From DATJLY01 sp035532935 (GTDB lineage Bacteria > Pseudomonadota > Alphaproteobacteria > ATCC43930 > CGMCC-115725), in assembly GCA_035532935.1 (NCBI GenBank), contig DATKQE010000075.1:8515-72514 (forward strand): a DNA stretch of 64,000 bases, in the 5' to 3' direction. Below, piece after piece: positions 43,835 to 53,500 of the stretch (positions are counted from its first letter, which is position 1; every line of letters begins with the position of its first letter). Made by a program: the position numbers and the translations under genes. The notes beneath the pieces are model-generated. The model searched no databases. It had not been told where the DNA came from and saw nothing but the letters and a program-made list of their open reading frames with translations.

Positions 43835-46372
43835 TCAATCGAGCAGATGCGGCCACATGCGCGACAGCCTTCCGGGATCGTATCCATCGGTCTCGTCGTA
43901 GAGCGGATGGGCAATGTCGAGCATCTGGCCGCCGTCGCGCGTCAGCGGCCGGTAGACATAGGTCGCATAGGTTTGGCTCGGCTCGCCCAGCAGCAGGTCG
44001 ATCGGGACCGAGATCATGAAGCCCTTGTCGAACGAGCCTTCGCCGAATTGCTGCGCGCTGACATTGGTCCTGGTGAAGAAGATGCCGGCGCGGATGCCGC
44101 CGGCGAACTCGCGCGACAGCTCGAATGTCGCGCCCTTGTCGCCCGCGAGATAGCGGCCGACATGCACGGCCGCCTGCAAATTGTAGAATGGGAGTTTGTA
44201 GTAGAAACTGAGATGTCCGGTCGTGACTTGATAGGGCCGGAATCCGAAAAGGTCGTGGAAGCCGCGCTGCACCACGTGATTGAGGTCGAGCCCGACGGCC
44301 CATCGCTCGTGATAGGGGCGGTAGAGAACCTCGCCGTCCACGCCCGCGAACATCTCTTCGAGCAATCCGGCGGAAACGCGACCATAGAAATTCGGGGCGA
44401 GATTGGCGAAATAATCGCCCTCCAGCCGGAAGACCCCGGTCTTGCCGTTTTTAAGGTATTCGTTGAGGTCGCTGCGGACATGCGGCAGCACGCTGTTCGA
44501 GGTCTGACGCAGCGCATTGAGGTTGTTGAAGAGGTTGGCGCCGAGCACCCCGTCCACGTTCCAGCCCGGTGCCGGTTTGACCGTGCCCGACAGCGCCGCG
44601 TAAATCTGATAGATGAGGAAATTGTCCGGTCCGCCGATCTCCTGCCGCATCGCCGGGTTGAGGTTCCAGCTATATTTCGGATAGGCGTCTTCGTTGACGA
44701 CGCCGGGCGGGCGGTTCGGATCAGCGCCGGCCAGCGTGGTGTGCGCCCACACCTCCTCGGGCGAGCCGTCTCCCACCACCGCCCGCTCGAGATCGCGGCG
44801 CTGCAGCGACACCGACGCCATGGTCATCCCGTCCTCGGCCAGATCGAGCGTGATGACCTCGACCTCGGGCGGCGAGTCGGCAGCGACAATTCGCGCGGCG
44901 CGACCGATGGCGATTGGCACCAAGCGGTACTTCGCCTGCGAGAAGGTGAGATAGGCGTGGCGACCCTTGAGCGCGAATTCCTCGCCGGTGAAACCGATCG
45001 CCTTGAGACCGGCGAAGATGCGGTGGGCAACCGCCACCTCGTCGGGCGGGCCGGAAGTGGTGTCCGGTCGGCGGCCCGGTACGGCGGTCGCGGCCGGCGG
45101 CGCGGCGGCGGTGACGACCTCGGCGCGGACGATGCCGGGAAGATCCGCCACGGCGAGGCGTTCGAGCGCGGCTTCTGCGCCGGGGCTCGCACCCGGCGAC
45201 GGCGACACCGTCAGCGCCGCGACATTGCCCTTCAAGGACACGTCGGTGATCGCAAAGCCGAGCTGGTGCGCTCCTGAGAACAGGCGGTCGACGCCGTGCG
45301 CGGCGCTCGCCGGCGATGACCGCCGCCGGCCGCGCGGCGGCAGCAGTATCGACACCGCCCGAGCGGCCGGGCTCGCGTAGGAGGCGACGCGCGGGATCGC
45401 GGACAGATCGAACGGGATGCCGGGCGGCGGCTCCGGATTGGGGCGCGGAACGAGCTTCGGCGGCTTCGACGAATCATGGTAAAGCCCGAGCGAGTTGAAA
45501 TTCGCCAGCAGCGAAATGCGCAGCATGATCGTATTGCCGCGCTCGAGCCCCACGCCGAGCTCGAGGAAGGGATAGGGATCGTAGACGACGCCGAAATTCA
45601 CCGGCGCGGCAGCTTTGAAGCTGTTGCCGAGCGGTTCGTCTTTATAGTCGTCGGGGTCGAGTTCCAATTTGAGCCGGAGTCCGTCGATCGGCGTGCGATA
45701 TTCGACGCCGCCGAACAGCCCCATCTTCGGACCATGGAAGTAGTCGAAGCCGAAACTGCCTGACGCCGCAGGCGTCGGCCGTTGTTTCCACGACTTCGCC
45801 AGGGCGCCGAATGGATTGGAGACCGACAGGCCGTTCGACATCATCCCCCAGCCGAGGCCGAACGTGACATCGAAATTGTAGTAGCGCCGGCTGGCGACGA
45901 GATACTCGCTCGAGAACAGGCCGGTTCCGGCAATGTCGCGGAATCCCACCGCCAATTCGGGGAAATCGGCGCTCTCCTTCGTCAGGCGAATCTTCGCGTC
46001 GAACGAGCGGTCCTTATAGGTCTGATTGCCGCTGAACAATGCCGGACCGTACGGACGGTTGTTGATATCGGTGTAGCGGAACCCGGCGTCGAGCCACGGC
46101 AGCGGCGTCATGAACAGGTTGTAGCGGTCATAAGGATGGACATGCGAAAAGGTGAAGCTGAAATCGCCGTCGGCGCCGGTGCGCGCGGACGGGACCTGCA
46201 TCAGCCCATGCTCGCCCCAATCGTCGATCGTGGGCGCAAATGACCGCGGCGCGCCGGCGTCCACGGTCTGGCCGTGCACGGAAACGGGAAGCGCGCAAAC
46301 GGCAGCGGCACCGAGCGCGAGCAGGAGACGGCGAATCCGCGACGCCACGAGACACACGCTGACGAGGCGCAA
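43835..46372 (-). CDS. yjbH: YjbH-like outer-membrane protein for exopolysaccharide
   Basis: An 845-residue protein matching YjbH/GfcD across its length. A signal peptide covers about residues 1-35. 'GEHGLMQVPSARTGADGDFS', 'WLDAGFRYTDINNR', 'SFDAKIRLTKESADFPELAVG' and 'DIAGTGLFSSEYLVASRRY' are the N-terminal YjbH signature. The C-terminal barrel ends in 'RYLAGDKGATFELSREFAGG' and 'PIDLLLGEPS'. It is predicted to form a large outer-membrane barrel in polysaccharide export. Its TTG start (46372) is eight bases after the SLBB gene stop, so the two are one unit. GTG codons a few residues further are alternative starts. Confidence 0.88.
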   Translation of the reverse strand: MRLVSVCLVASRIRRLLLALGAAAVCALPVSVHGQTVDAGAPRSFAPTIDDWGEHGLMQVPSARTGADGDFSFTFSHVHPYDRYNLFMTPLPWLDAGFRYTDINNRPYGPALFSGNQTYKDRSFDAKIRLTKESADFPELAVGFRDIAGTGLFSSEYLVASRRYYNFDVTFGLGWGMMSNGLSVSNPFGALAKSWKQRPTPAASGSFGFDYFHGPKMGLFGGVEYRTPIDGLRLKLELDPDDYKDEPLGNSFKAAAPVNFGVVYDPYPFLELGVGLERGNTIMLRISLLANFNSLGLYHDSSKPPKLVPRPNPEPPPGIPFDLSAIPRVASYASPAARAVSILLPPRGRRRSSPASAAHGVDRLFSGAHQLGFAITDVSLKGNVAALTVSPSPGASPGAEAALERLAVADLPGIVRAEVVTAAAPPAATAVPGRRPDTTSGPPDEVAVAHRIFAGLKAIGFTGEEFALKGRHAYLTFSQAKYRLVPIAIGRAARIVAADSPPEVEVITLDLAEDGMTMASVSLQRRDLERAVVGDGSPEEVWAHTTLAGADPNRPPGVVNEDAYPKYSWNLNPAMRQEIGGPDNFLIYQIYAALSGTVKPAPGWNVDGVLGANLFNNLNALRQTSNSVLPHVRSDLNEYLKNGKTGVFRLEGDYFANLAPNFYGRVSAGLLEEMFAGVDGEVLYRPYHERWAVGLDLNHVVQRGFHDLFGFRPYQVTTGHLSFYYKLPFYNLQAAVHVGRYLAGDKGATFELSREFAGGIRAGIFFTRTNVSAQQFGEGSFDKGFMISVPIDLLLGEPSQTYATYVYRPLTRDGGQMLDIAHPLYDETDGYDPGRLSRMWPHLLD

Positions 46373-46380
46373 AAACCGCC

Positions 46381-49329
46381 CTACTGCGTCGAGTTGCTAT
46401 GAATCACCGCGATCGAAGCCGCCGAGATGGCGAGCTGGCTGAATATCTGCGTCGAATCCCGCAGGAACGTCGCGAGATCGAACGGCCGCAGGTTTTTCGG
46501 CACGACGATCGTGCTGCCAGGCGGCACCTGCACGGGCGTGAAGTCCCAGAACGACACCTTCACCGGCTCCGCCTCGCCGTTCGGCAGCACGACGAAGGTG
46601 GAATCGTTCTCGGCATCCTGTGTGAATCCGCCGGCCTCGTCGATGTAGTCCGCGGGCGAGGCGCCGGGCTGGAACTGCAGCGAGGTCGGATTGAGAACCT
46701 CCCCCGAGACCGCGACATAGAACGGCCGCTTCGGCATGAAGACCGTATCGCCGGGTTCCATGATCGGATCGAGCTGCGGCTTCACTTCCAGCACGGTGGG
46801 ATCGGCCTCGACCACCACGCGGCCGACCGCGGGGGTCGACTTGAGCTCGTTCACCAATTGCTGCGTGGCGGTGACGAGCGCCTGCGACTGGTCGACATTG
46901 CCGCGCGCGAGCACACTGGTCAGCCCCGATTGGAGCTGGCTCGCGGCGCGCGCATAGTCTTGGCGTTCGTGCTGCCGCACGCTCTGGCGCGTGAACACGG
47001 CGCCATAGGGATAGGCCTCGTCGGTCAGGCCGCCCGCCCGCGCGATGAGCTGCGACAGGCGCTCGCCGCGGCGGATCTCGTAGTAGCCCGGCCGTCGGAA
47101 CTGACCGGACAGCAGAACCTGACCGGTATCGCGGTCGGTGACGACCGGATTGAACCGAACGACATCGCCCGGACTCACCGCCACCTTCGCGAGATCCGAC
47201 GGGGTAAGCTGGACCATCTGACGCACGCCGGTCGCGCGTCCCTGGGCGCCGTTGACATCATAGTGCGTGATCTCGACGTCGCGCAGATCGGCGTCGCGCG
47301 TAAGGCCGCCGGCGTCGGCAACGGCCGAGGCGAGCGACGCGCCCGACACGACCGGATAGACGCCCGGAACCTGAACTTCGCCCTCGATCACGGCGCCATG
47401 CTCGACGGCGAGCGGCAGCAGTTCGGGATACTTCTCGAAGATCGGCGGGCACGGAAACACATTTTCGATCTGGCCTGCGGCCGGCGTCTCCGGCGTCGGG
47501 AAAAATTGCGCATTGGCGAAGCGTTCCGGCGGGCTCGCCGCGACGATCGCGGCCAATTGCTGCAATCCGCGGCAGATCTGGGCTCGCCGCTGCGCCAGCA
47601 GTTCAGCCGCGGTGACCTGGCGCGTCGTCGCCCTGGCCGTCGGTGGCGCGCCGGGATAGAGCTCGGATTGGTCAAGAGTGCCGTTGGGCGTTTCCTGGTA
47701 TTCCGGCAGGAGGTCTTGCTCTACGGCCTGCGATCCCTGCTGCTGGCCGGCGAGCGTTTGCGACATCTGCTGCTGCTGATTTGCCGCGCCCGGCAAAAGC
47801 GCTTGCTGGCCGAAGCGGCGTCCTTCCGGCGGGGGATAGAACGGCACGCCCTGCAAGGCCCCGGCCGGCGCGACCGCGTTGGCATTGCCGCGCGGGTTTC
47901 GCGTCACGATCTGCTCGCGCATCAGCGGCGGCACGCGACGTTCGAGGATCGCCTGAACGTCCGCGGAGTTGATGTAATTGACGTCACCCACGCCCAGCAC
48001 GATGACCGTGTCACCGTCCTTGAGCGCCCGGTTCTGCCGGCCGTTGACGATCGCATCGAGATCGACCGGGAAGTAGCGACGGGCCTGCGTTCGCGGGTCC
48101 TTGGTCGCGATCACGCCGAAAGGAAGATAGGGATCGTCGAGAAATGTGGTCGTAGCGAGGAGACGGCGGACATCGGGCGCCGCGGCCAGCGAGCGGATGC
48201 CGGGCACGGCGACATGGCCCTCGAGCCGCACCGACCCGACGAAGCCCTTGTCCCTGGGCTGCACCAGGAGAATGTCGCCGGGATGCAGCGTGAGGCGCGC
48301 GGCCGACAACGCCTCGCTCGTCTCGTTGCGCCCCTGCCGATCGAGCGACAGGCGAATGAAGCGATTGCCGTTAGGGCGCAGCGCTCCGCCGGCAAGGGCA
48401 AGAATCCGCGCGCCGGCGACGGCGCCGCCGTTGAGCAGCTCAAAGATCCCGGGTCGCCCGACATCGCCGGCGACCGCGACGGTCGGTCCGACCGGTGGAA
48501 TGACAATGCGATCGCCGTCGGCGAGGCTGAGATCCGCCTCCGGCCCGATCGCGTTCATGACCGCATAGAGATCGATCGTCGAGCGGTGGCCATTGCGCTC
48601 GAGCGTGATGCGGCGCAACGATCCGGTCTTCTTGATGCCTCCCGCCTCTGCCAGAGCATCGAGCACGGTGGCGAAGCCACCCATGCGATAGATGCCGGGC
48701 GCCACCGCCTCGCCAAGCACGGCAACGGCAATCTGACGCACGCTGCCGACCGAGACATAGGCATTGGTATTGAGGTAGTGCGCCGCGACCGCCTGTTCGA
48801 CGTCGTCGCGGACCGCCGCGAAGGTGCGCCCCGCAGCGGGAATAGGCGGCAGCTCTGGAATGACGAGACGGCCTTCGCGGTCGATGCGCGTGCGAAGCGA
48901 GCGGGAGACCTGCCCCTGAAGCGTGATCACGAGCTCGTCGCCGATGCTCAGCCGGTAATTGTTCGCGACGGCGCCGTTCTGCAGTTCGCCGCTCGAGGGA
49001 ATGATGCTGCGGAAAACGTCGTAACCATATTGTGACAGCGCGGTCCCGGCGCGACGCGAATAGTCGTTCTCGAGCCGCGAGCGCGGTAACGGCCGCCGCC
49101 GTAGGACGCCAAGAGCGTAAGGCCGTTGCAGGCCCCTCACCTGATCGAGCGGCGACGGCAGCGATTGGGTCGGATTGATGGGAACATTCGATTGGGTCGT
49201 ACGGTTCAGTTGATTGATGAGGTTTTGTTGCACGTCCGACGGCAGGTCTTGCGCGAGGGCAAGGGGCAGCGTCACAAGTGCGGCAAGAAAGAGGGCCGCC
49301 ACTTGAAAAATACGCCGAGCCGAAGTCAT
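46381..49329 (-). CDS. Large multi-SLBB polysaccharide export protein (Wza/GfcC-like)
   Basis: A 982-residue secreted protein, about 2.5 times the size of Wza. A signal peptide ends near residue 26. The polysaccharide-export domain begins near residue 125 ('YRLSIGDELVITLQG'). SLBB-type repeats can be read near residues 205 ('VLGEAVAPGIYRMGG'), 290 ('VAGDVGRPGIFELLNGG'), 370 ('LEGHVAVPGIR'), 655 ('EGEVQVPGVYPV'), 745 ('LLSGQFRRPGYYEI') and 885 ('VSGEVLNPTSLQF'). A Gln-rich linker lies around 540. A short C-terminal helix may anchor it. It probably forms the export channel for the yjb-type polysaccharide. An AGGGGG box precedes the ATG. Confidence 0.87.
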   Translation of the reverse strand: MTSARRIFQVAALFLAALVTLPLALAQDLPSDVQQNLINQLNRTTQSNVPINPTQSLPSPLDQVRGLQRPYALGVLRRRPLPRSRLENDYSRRAGTALSQYGYDVFRSIIPSSGELQNGAVANNYRLSIGDELVITLQGQVSRSLRTRIDREGRLVIPELPPIPAAGRTFAAVRDDVEQAVAAHYLNTNAYVSVGSVRQIAVAVLGEAVAPGIYRMGGFATVLDALAEAGGIKKTGSLRRITLERNGHRSTIDLYAVMNAIGPEADLSLADGDRIVIPPVGPTVAVAGDVGRPGIFELLNGGAVAGARILALAGGALRPNGNRFIRLSLDRQGRNETSEALSAARLTLHPGDILLVQPRDKGFVGSVRLEGHVAVPGIRSLAAAPDVRRLLATTTFLDDPYLPFGVIATKDPRTQARRYFPVDLDAIVNGRQNRALKDGDTVIVLGVGDVNYINSADVQAILERRVPPLMREQIVTRNPRGNANAVAPAGALQGVPFYPPPEGRRFGQQALLPGAANQQQQMSQTLAGQQQGSQAVEQDLLPEYQETPNGTLDQSELYPGAPPTARATTRQVTAAELLAQRRAQICRGLQQLAAIVAASPPERFANAQFFPTPETPAAGQIENVFPCPPIFEKYPELLPLAVEHGAVIEGEVQVPGVYPVVSGASLASAVADAGGLTRDADLRDVEITHYDVNGAQGRATGVRQMVQLTPSDLAKVAVSPGDVVRFNPVVTDRDTGQVLLSGQFRRPGYYEIRRGERLSQLIARAGGLTDEAYPYGAVFTRQSVRQHERQDYARAASQLQSGLTSVLARGNVDQSQALVTATQQLVNELKSTPAVGRVVVEADPTVLEVKPQLDPIMEPGDTVFMPKRPFYVAVSGEVLNPTSLQFQPGASPADYIDEAGGFTQDAENDSTFVVLPNGEAEPVKVSFWDFTPVQVPPGSTIVVPKNLRPFDLATFLRDSTQIFSQLAISAASIAVIHSNSTQ

Positions 49330-49370
49330 TATAGCCCCCTAAAACCATGCAATACTCACAGGCCGAGTTT

Positions 49371-50048
49371 ATGGCATCTCCGGTTCCTATCGCCAGAAGA
49401 ATATTCCTCACCGGCGGCGTCGCGATGTTCTGCGCGTCGTGCGGCGATACATGGCTGAAAAGCGTTACTTACGCGACCCGAACCTATCTGATGAAAGGCG
49501 CCGATCTGCATTTGACGCGCGCCGATATCGATCGCATTCCCTATGCCAGCATCGCCGTTCGTCTGGGCGACGGGCCGCAGGCGCTGCTCATTCTCGCCCG
49601 CTTCGACGGCGATGATCTGCACTGGATCTCGGCCGAAAACGAGGTGATCGTCACACGGCGCGGCCGCGTCGTCGAAACCTACGGGCTCCCCGTCAATCTC
49701 AAGCAGACGACATTTCTGACCGGCGATCCGGTCGGCCGACCCCTATCAGCCCTCGAGGCCACCACCGAGTGCATGCGCACGATCGATCTCGAACCTCGGC
49801 ACATCGATGGCGTTCTCGTTCGCTCGCGCTTTGCCAGCGACGGCGCCGACGACCTGACGATCCTTGGCGACCACAAGGCGACGAGCCTGTGGACCGAGGC
49901 GAATGCCGCCTCCGAACTGGATTGGGAATTCAAGAACCAGTATTGGATCGACGCGCGGTCAGGCTATGTGTGGAAAAGTCGGCAATACCTGTCGCCGCGG
50001 CTGCCGGCGCTGGAGATCATCGTCTACAAGCCAGCGATCAGGACATAA
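49371..50048 (+). CDS. yjbF: YjbF-like lipoprotein
   Basis: A 225-residue lipoprotein of the YjbF/GfcB family. The signal segment contains 'RRIFLTGGVAMFCASC', with the lipobox Cys near residue 24 and a twin-arginine-like RR before it. 'YASIAVRLGDGPQALLILAR' and 'VETYGLPVNLKQT' match YjbF, as does the closing 'YWIDARSGYVWKSRQYLSP'. It is thought to act in the outer membrane with YjbH. It is divergent from the SLBB gene, with 41 bases between starts, which means its promoter must overlap that gene. An ATG eight codons earlier (49347) lacks a ribosome site. Confidence 0.85.
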   Translation: MASPVPIARRIFLTGGVAMFCASCGDTWLKSVTYATRTYLMKGADLHLTRADIDRIPYASIAVRLGDGPQALLILARFDGDDLHWISAENEVIVTRRGRVVETYGLPVNLKQTTFLTGDPVGRPLSALEATTECMRTIDLEPRHIDGVLVRSRFASDGADDLTILGDHKATSLWTEANAASELDWEFKNQYWIDARSGYVWKSRQYLSPRLPALEIIVYKPAIRT

Positions 50049-50052
50049 TGAA

Positions 50053-50081
50053 CATGGCGGCACGGTTTCCCGGCCGCCATG
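50053..50081. terminator. Hairpin between convergent yjbF and yjbE
   Basis: A perfect nine-base-pair inverted repeat (CATGGCGGC and GCCGCCATG) with an 11-base loop lies between the two convergent stops. Neither side has a long T-run, though the minus-strand side is followed by the T-rich TTCATTATG. It could be a weak bidirectional terminator or a transcript-stabilising hairpin. Confidence 0.5.
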
Positions 50082-50116
50082 CTAGAGAAAAACTGCGGGG
50101 TCCGCTTTGGTGCGGC

Positions 50117-50377
50117 CTATTGGGCCGTGCTGGTAGCCGACGAGGTGGTCGAGTTTGCATTCGACGAACCGCTCGTCGCCGCGGCAATGCCCGCCGCGAT
50201 CGCCGCTGCGGCGATCGCGCCACCGACGATTGCGCCGGTCGAGATGCCGCCCGTCGCCTCGCCGCTGGCGACCGTCGTGCTGCCCGCCGCGCCGCCGCCT
50301 TGCGTCTGCGCAAAGGCCAGGGCGGGCGTGAGCGCCAATGCCAGTGCCGCAGTCATACCGATCAAAGTCTTACGCAT
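50117..50377 (-). CDS. yjbE: YjbE/GfcA-like small secreted protein
   Basis: An 86-residue protein. A signal peptide ends near residue 22 ('MRKTLIGMTAALALALTPAL', then AFA). The mature part is low-complexity Gly/Ala/Ser/Thr ('GGGAAGSTTVASGEATGG', 'AAATSGSSNANSTTSSATST'), as in E. coli YjbE and GfcA. Homology is inferred from layout and neighbourhood because the sequence is so simple. The hydrophobic stretch near residues 49-66 ('AIVGGAIAAAAIAAGIAAA') may insert in a membrane. It has its own promoter candidate upstream. The function of the family is not settled. Confidence 0.72.
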   Translation of the reverse strand: MRKTLIGMTAALALALTPALAFAQTQGGGAAGSTTVASGEATGGISTGAIVGGAIAAAAIAAGIAAATSGSSNANSTTSSATSTAQ

Positions 50378-50430
50378 AATTCGCCCCCGAATGATGTGAG
50401 CCGCGCATGGCCAGGACGATGACTCGTGAT

Positions 50431-50459
50431 TAAATACCACAGGGGTAAGGATTGTGCAA
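50431..50459 (-). promoter_or_regulatory. Sigma-70-type promoter for yjbE
   Basis: On the minus strand TTGCAC and TATTTA are separated by exactly 17 bases, 53 bases ahead of the yjbE ATG, in an AT-richer patch of otherwise GC-rich DNA. The match and position are good for a housekeeping promoter. A transcription start near 50424 is implied. Confidence 0.55.
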
Positions 50460-50548
50460 TCGACCGGTGAAATTTTGCTTATGCGTCGTCCTTTTTGGGG
50501 GCTCGATCCCGATCGAAGCGGCGCCGGCCGTCGCGACCGCTTGGAGCG

Positions 50549-52450
50549 TCAGAGCAGAACGCCTCTGCCGCGCAATTCGCGCACCAGTTCCGCGGCCGCT
50601 TCGTCTGGATTGCCGTCGCCGCCGTCGATCACGAAGTCGGGCGTCTCCGGCGGCTCATAGGGACTGTCGATGCCGGTGAAGTTGCCGATCTTGCCGGCCC
50701 GCGCCTTGGCATAGAGGCCCTTGGGATCCCGCCGCTCGCACACGTCGAGCGGCGTGCTGACGTAGATTTCGAGGAACTCGCCCGGCTCCAGGAGTTCGCG
50801 CGCCATGCGCCGCTCGCTGCGGAAGGGCGAGATGAACGACACCAGCACGATGAGCCCGGCATCGACCATGAGCTTGGCGGTCTCGGCAACGCGACGGATG
50901 TTCTCGACGCGATCGGCATCGGTGAAGCCCAGATCCTTGTTGAGCCCGTGCCGGACGTTGTCGCCGTCGAGCAGATAGGTATGCCGGCCGAACTCGACGA
51001 GGCGCTTTTCAAGCGCGTTGGCGACGGTCGACTTGCCGGCGCCTGAGAGGCCGGTGAACCACAGGAGACAGGGTCTCTGGCCCTTGATCGCGGCCCGCCG
51101 TCCCTTGTGCACCTCGAACGGCTGCCACAGAATGTTGGACGCGCGCCGCAGCGAGAAGGCGACCATTCCGGCACCGACCGTGGCGTTCGACACGCGGTCG
51201 ACGAGGACGAAGCTGCCGGTCTCGCGGCAGGACGCGTAGGGATCGAGCGCCAGCGGCCGGTCGAAGCTCAGATTGCAGAACCCGATCTCGTTGAGCGCAA
51301 GCGTCTTCGCCGCCTGATGCTCGAGCGAATCGATATTGACCTTGTGCTTGAGTTCGCTCACCTGGGCCAGCGCCTGGGCCGTCCCGGCGCGAAGATGATA
51401 GAGCCGACCGGGCAGCAGCGGTTCGTCGTGCATCCACACGAGATGGGCGGCGACCTGGTCGGTGATCTCGGGCCGATCGGCGCCCGCGCACAGCATGTCG
51501 CCGCGGCTGATGTCGATCTCGTCCTCGAGCGTGAGCGTGACCGATTGGCCGGCCACGGCCACGTCGAGATCGGCCGTGCCGAGCACGATCCGCGCGACGC
51601 GCGACGCGCGTCCGGACGGCAGGGCGACGACGGTGGCGCCGGGCCGCACGCTCCCCCGCGCGACGGTCCCGGCATAGCCGCGGAAGTCACGGTCGGCACG
51701 GTTGACCCATTGCACCGGCATGCGGAAGGCGCCGTCGGACGCGGCGGCGTCGACATCCACCGTTTCGAGGAACGGCAGCAGCGCGGGACCCTGGTACCAC
51801 GGCATCGCCGCGCTCGGCCGCGTCACGTTGTCGCCGCCGAGCGCCGAGATCGGGATGCAGGTGACGCCGCTCGCGCCGAGCCCGGCGGCAAAGGCGCGAA
51901 ACTCGGCGGCGATGCGCTCGAACACGCCGCGGTCGAAGGCGACAAGGTCCATCTTGTTGACCGCCAGCACCAGCTCGCGAATGCCGAGCAGCGACACGAT
52001 ATAGGCATGCCGCCGGGTTTGGGTGAGCATCCCCTTGCGCGCATCGACGAGCACAACCGCGAGCTGGGCGGTCGAAGCGCCGGTCGCCATGTTGCGGGTG
52101 TACTGTTCGTGGTCCGGCGTGTCGGCAACGATGAATTTGCGCCGGGCGGTGGCGAAGAAGCGATAGGCCACGTCGATGGTGATCGCCTGCTCGCGCTCGG
52201 CCTGCAAGCCGTCGACGAGGAGCGCGAAATCGAATTGCTGGCCGGTGGTGCCGTGACGGCGGCTGTCGCGCTCGCGGGCGGCGAGCTGGTCGTCGTGGAT
52301 CAGGTTCGAGTCGTAAAGAAGGCGTCCGATCAGCGTGCTCTTGCCGTCATCGACGCTGCCACACGTGATGAAGCGCAAGAGGCTCGCGGTCGTGGCGTCC
52401 GACGCGCCCGACACAGCGTGGCCGGCGGCGGTATCGGCGACGCGCGCCAT
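50549..52450 (-). CDS. cysNC: Sulfate adenylyltransferase subunit 1 fused to adenylylsulfate kinase
   Basis: A 633-residue CysN-CysC fusion. Residues 1-440 are the elongation-factor-like GTPase CysN: P-loop 'GSVDDGKSTLIGRLLYD' near residue 31, 'VADTPDHEQYTRNMATGAS' and 'VLAVNKMDLV'. From about residue 467 the APS kinase domain has 'GLSGAGKST', 'YLLDGDNVRHGLNKDLGF' and 'FISPFRSER'. With CysD it makes APS and then PAPS for sulfur assimilation or sulfation. Its ATG overlaps the cysD stop by one base (TGATG). The same fusion is known as NodQ in rhizobia. A longer frame upstream is shadow. Confidence 0.94.
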   Translation of the reverse strand: MARVADTAAGHAVSGASDATTASLLRFITCGSVDDGKSTLIGRLLYDSNLIHDDQLAARERDSRRHGTTGQQFDFALLVDGLQAEREQAITIDVAYRFFATARRKFIVADTPDHEQYTRNMATGASTAQLAVVLVDARKGMLTQTRRHAYIVSLLGIRELVLAVNKMDLVAFDRGVFERIAAEFRAFAAGLGASGVTCIPISALGGDNVTRPSAAMPWYQGPALLPFLETVDVDAAASDGAFRMPVQWVNRADRDFRGYAGTVARGSVRPGATVVALPSGRASRVARIVLGTADLDVAVAGQSVTLTLEDEIDISRGDMLCAGADRPEITDQVAAHLVWMHDEPLLPGRLYHLRAGTAQALAQVSELKHKVNIDSLEHQAAKTLALNEIGFCNLSFDRPLALDPYASCRETGSFVLVDRVSNATVGAGMVAFSLRRASNILWQPFEVHKGRRAAIKGQRPCLLWFTGLSGAGKSTVANALEKRLVEFGRHTYLLDGDNVRHGLNKDLGFTDADRVENIRRVAETAKLMVDAGLIVLVSFISPFRSERRMARELLEPGEFLEIYVSTPLDVCERRDPKGLYAKARAGKIGNFTGIDSPYEPPETPDFVIDGGDGNPDEAAAELVRELRGRGVLL

Positions 52451-53370
52451 CAGAAATACCCTTCCTGCTTCTTGAGCTCCATCGAGCCGGCCTGGTCGTG
52501 GTCGATGATCCGGCCCTGGCGTTCCGAGCGCCGCGCCAGCGCCATCTCGCGCAGGATGGCCGGCACTGTGTCCGCCCGCGACTCGATCGCGCCCGACAGC
52601 GGATAGCACCCGAGCGTACGGAACCGTACCGAGCGCAGCTCGGGCGTCTCGCCGGGACGCAGCGCCATGCGGCCGTCATCGACCATGATGAGGACGCCGT
52701 CACGCTCGACCACCGGCCGCTCCTTGGCGAAATAGAGCGGGACTACCTCGATGCCCTCGCGCTCGACATATTCCCATACGTCGCGCTCGGTCCAATTGGA
52801 CAGCGGGAACACGCGCATGGTCTCGCCGGGCTGCATGCGGCCGTTGTAGATGTGCCACAACTCGGGGCGCTGATTCTTGGGGTCCCAGCGGTGTGCCGCG
52901 CTGCGCAGCGAGAACACCCGTTCCTTGGCGCGGCTCGCCTCCTCGTCGCGCCGCGCGCCGCCGAGCGCGGCATCGAACCGCCACTTGTCGAGCGCCTGCC
53001 GGAGCGCGGCGGTCTTCATCACGTCGGTATATATGGCGGAGCCGTGGCTGAAGGGCGTGATCCCCTGCGCCACACCCTCCTCGTTCACATGCACGCGAAG
53101 TTCGATGCCGGGATCGCGCGCCACACCGTCGCGGAACGCAATCATGTCGCGGAATTTCCACGTCGTGTCGATATGCAGCAACGGAAGCGGCAGCCGCGCC
53201 GGATGGAACGCCTTCCGCGCGAGGTGCAGCATCACCGATGAATCCTTGCCGATCGAGTACAGCATCACCGGATTGCGGAATTGCGCCACCACCTCGCGGA
53301 TGATGGCGATGCCCTCCGCCTCGAGCAGGTCGAGATGGGAAAGACCCTGGCGGGACGTTATGGCCTGCAT
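52450..53370 (-). CDS. cysD: Sulfate adenylyltransferase subunit 2
   Basis: A 306-residue CysD. The PP-loop motif is 'MLYSIGKDSSVML' near residue 36. Further matches are 'LLHIDTTWKFRDMIAFRD', 'AALGGARRDEEASRAKERVF' and 'FPLSNWTERDVWEYVEREGI', and the C-terminus 'SMELKKQEGYF' is almost invariant in the family. It binds ATP and sulfate to form APS with the GTPase subunit CysN. The ATG at 53370 is chosen because an upstream extension has no coding character. It is followed by cysNC in the same operon and is divergent from the MipA/OmpV gene. Confidence 0.95.
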   Translation of the reverse strand: MQAITSRQGLSHLDLLEAEGIAIIREVVAQFRNPVMLYSIGKDSSVMLHLARKAFHPARLPLPLLHIDTTWKFRDMIAFRDGVARDPGIELRVHVNEEGVAQGITPFSHGSAIYTDVMKTAALRQALDKWRFDAALGGARRDEEASRAKERVFSLRSAAHRWDPKNQRPELWHIYNGRMQPGETMRVFPLSNWTERDVWEYVEREGIEVVPLYFAKERPVVERDGVLIMVDDGRMALRPGETPELRSVRFRTLGCYPLSGAIESRADTVPAILREMALARRSERQGRIIDHDQAGSMELKKQEGYF

Positions 53371-53500
53371 CCCAAGATCGTACCCCTTTCCGGACGTTGA
53401 CCCGATCCGATCGCTTGGCGCGAATATGGCGAGACACGCATGCCGGCGCAACGCGGGCCGTTCCAAGACTGCAACTTAGAAGCAAACTATTTCAAGCCGT

